From Elysia crispata (taxonomy: Eukaryota > Mollusca > Gastropoda > Plakobranchidae): a stretch of DNA of 64,000 bases. The translations under genes and the position numbers were made by a program. Positions 63,201 through 64,000 of the stretch are shown here, one piece after another. The DNA is taken from contig JAWDGP010003905.1 in assembly GCA_033675545.1 (NCBI GenBank), forward strand, positions 163,501 through 227,500. Direction: 5' to 3'. Within the stretch, counting starts at the first letter, position 1. Each line of letters starts with the position of its first letter. The notes beneath the pieces are model-generated. The model saw only the letters and a program-made list of their open reading frames with translations, was not told where the DNA came from and searched no databases.

Positions 63201-63228
63201 TTCTCTCTCTCCCTCTCTCTTTCTCACT
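63131..63228. repeat. (TC)n array with TTTCTC variants
   Basis: Pure (TC)n to about 63186, then CT with TTTC and CCC variants. Confidence 0.96.
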
Positions 63229-64000
63229 CTCAAGCTCTTCTCCCTTCCCCTCCCACCTTCTCTTTTTTGCGGTTGAAAATGGTAGAGCTCAGACCAAAAA
63301 AGGCCACCGCGCACGTTACTTTGTCACCAATTTCTTGATGTTAAAAAAACCCACTAAGTCTTGCTCTTACTATTTTTATATAACAATGATTTTAATTAGG
63401 ACTTTCCAAAAAGACTTTTCTCACCAAGAAATATTAATACTGCTTGTCTAAATATATCAGCTATAATTAGTGATCTGGATATCACATGCACAGAGCATTG
63501 ACCCTAGGTCAAGACTTCAATTGAACCGGTCATAACCTTCTTATGCGATGGCCAGGACAATGAACGATGACCCATATGACGCCGTATTACGTCCCACAAC
63601 TTGACCACTGTATTGATAATTGATCCACAGGTTGATTGCTTGTTCTGGCGGTCTTCCAGCTTACATTTCCCCAGCTGGAGTTTACCTAGCGCTGCCAGAG
63701 TGTAAAGGTTCTTCAAACACCAGAATACCACTTATTGAACTTTGTATATGATACAGGGATTAACCTTTACATTATCGATAAGGCGGCAAGATTCATTGAT
63801 GTCTTAGGCTTTCGCGAACAGAATATGCTTCAACCCCAACCAAACACGACAGGCTAGCTCAGTTGGCAGAGTGAGCGATTTCATTGTTACTATAAAAAAA
63901 TCTCTACCACTTGATTCGCTGTCAGTATTACTGGCAGGAATTAAACAATATTAATTTGTAAACACTTTTTACTGTCTTTCCAATCTTTAAAAGACTAAAT
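63229..64000. other. Anonymous DNA to the window end
   Basis: A 75-codon minus frame (63504-63731) has no recognised domain. The tRNA-like segment near 63.85 kb is listed separately. Confidence 0.5.
63852..63871 (+). other. tRNA A-box-like segment, truncated
   Basis: GGCTAGCTCAGTTGGCAGAG closely matches the D-arm of many tRNAs (consensus TAGCTCAGTNGGTAGAGC). No TTCGA-type B box and no acceptor-stem partner follow within 80 bp, so it is not an intact tRNA gene. It is probably the 5' part of a tRNA pseudogene or a SINE. Confidence 0.45.

Noticed and set aside
63852..63930. Complete tRNA gene
   Set aside because: Only the D-arm/A-box part matches. There is no T-arm, B box or acceptor pairing.

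Overview
This is a nuclear genomic window from a eukaryote, almost certainly a metazoan. It is AT-rich, has no operons and no long uninterrupted coding genes, and is crowded with simple-sequence arrays. My best guess is a mollusc, probably a gastropod. That guess rests on long (GA)n/(CT)n, (CTA)n, (AAT)n and GATA arrays, frequent AGATCTAG-type motifs, tRNA-derived SINE-like remnants and one LINE 3' end. It is an inference from general features, not a species identification.

No intact protein-coding gene can be defended. The longest open frames are nearly all translations of microsatellites (poly-Leu, poly-Ser, poly-Glu, Arg-Glu or Ser-Leu dipeptides). The only recognisable protein homology is a decayed LINE reverse-transcriptase C-terminus at about 59.48-59.96 kb. 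It carries one in-frame stop and ends in a short GTCAA tail. Three weak coding candidates are listed with low confidence: a putative transmembrane exon (44.36-44.47 kb, minus), a CPxC/RING-like fragment (20.24-20.44 kb, minus) and an unusually long AT-rich open frame (36.87-37.33 kb, plus).

Layout: 0-9 kb holds trinucleotide and GA/CT arrays in anonymous DNA. 10-12 kb has a GA array, a GATA array and a higher-order GA-rich minisatellite. 12.7-18.2 kb has CT arrays and two large compound triplet arrays around an A-rich tract. At 19.9-20.2 kb is a 62-bp tandem repeat next to a CT array. 21-30 kb holds GATA, GA and GAT/AAT arrays. At 31.3-32.1 kb is a palindromic complex of CTA and TAG arrays. 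33-45 kb is mostly anonymous, with GA arrays, a GAA/CAA/GAT compound array and a GC-rich block. At 46.0-46.7 kb is a pure TTC tract of about 676 bp. 48-57.6 kb has GA, CT and GATA arrays, two hairpins and an AAT-to-GAA array. 59.5-62.5 kb has the LINE remnant, a GA array, a 68-bp satellite built on a 36-bp subunit, and one copy of a dispersed repeat whose inverted partner lies at 50.2 kb.

By hand tally, simple repeats and minisatellites fill roughly 7-8 kb, about 11-12% of the window. I found no sign of a new enzymatic or defence system. The most interesting content is structural: hairpin-forming triplet arrays, a long GAA/TTC tract, hierarchical satellites, and homopolymer C or G runs at array edges. 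Because no gene model is supported, no gene-gene cooperation can be described.
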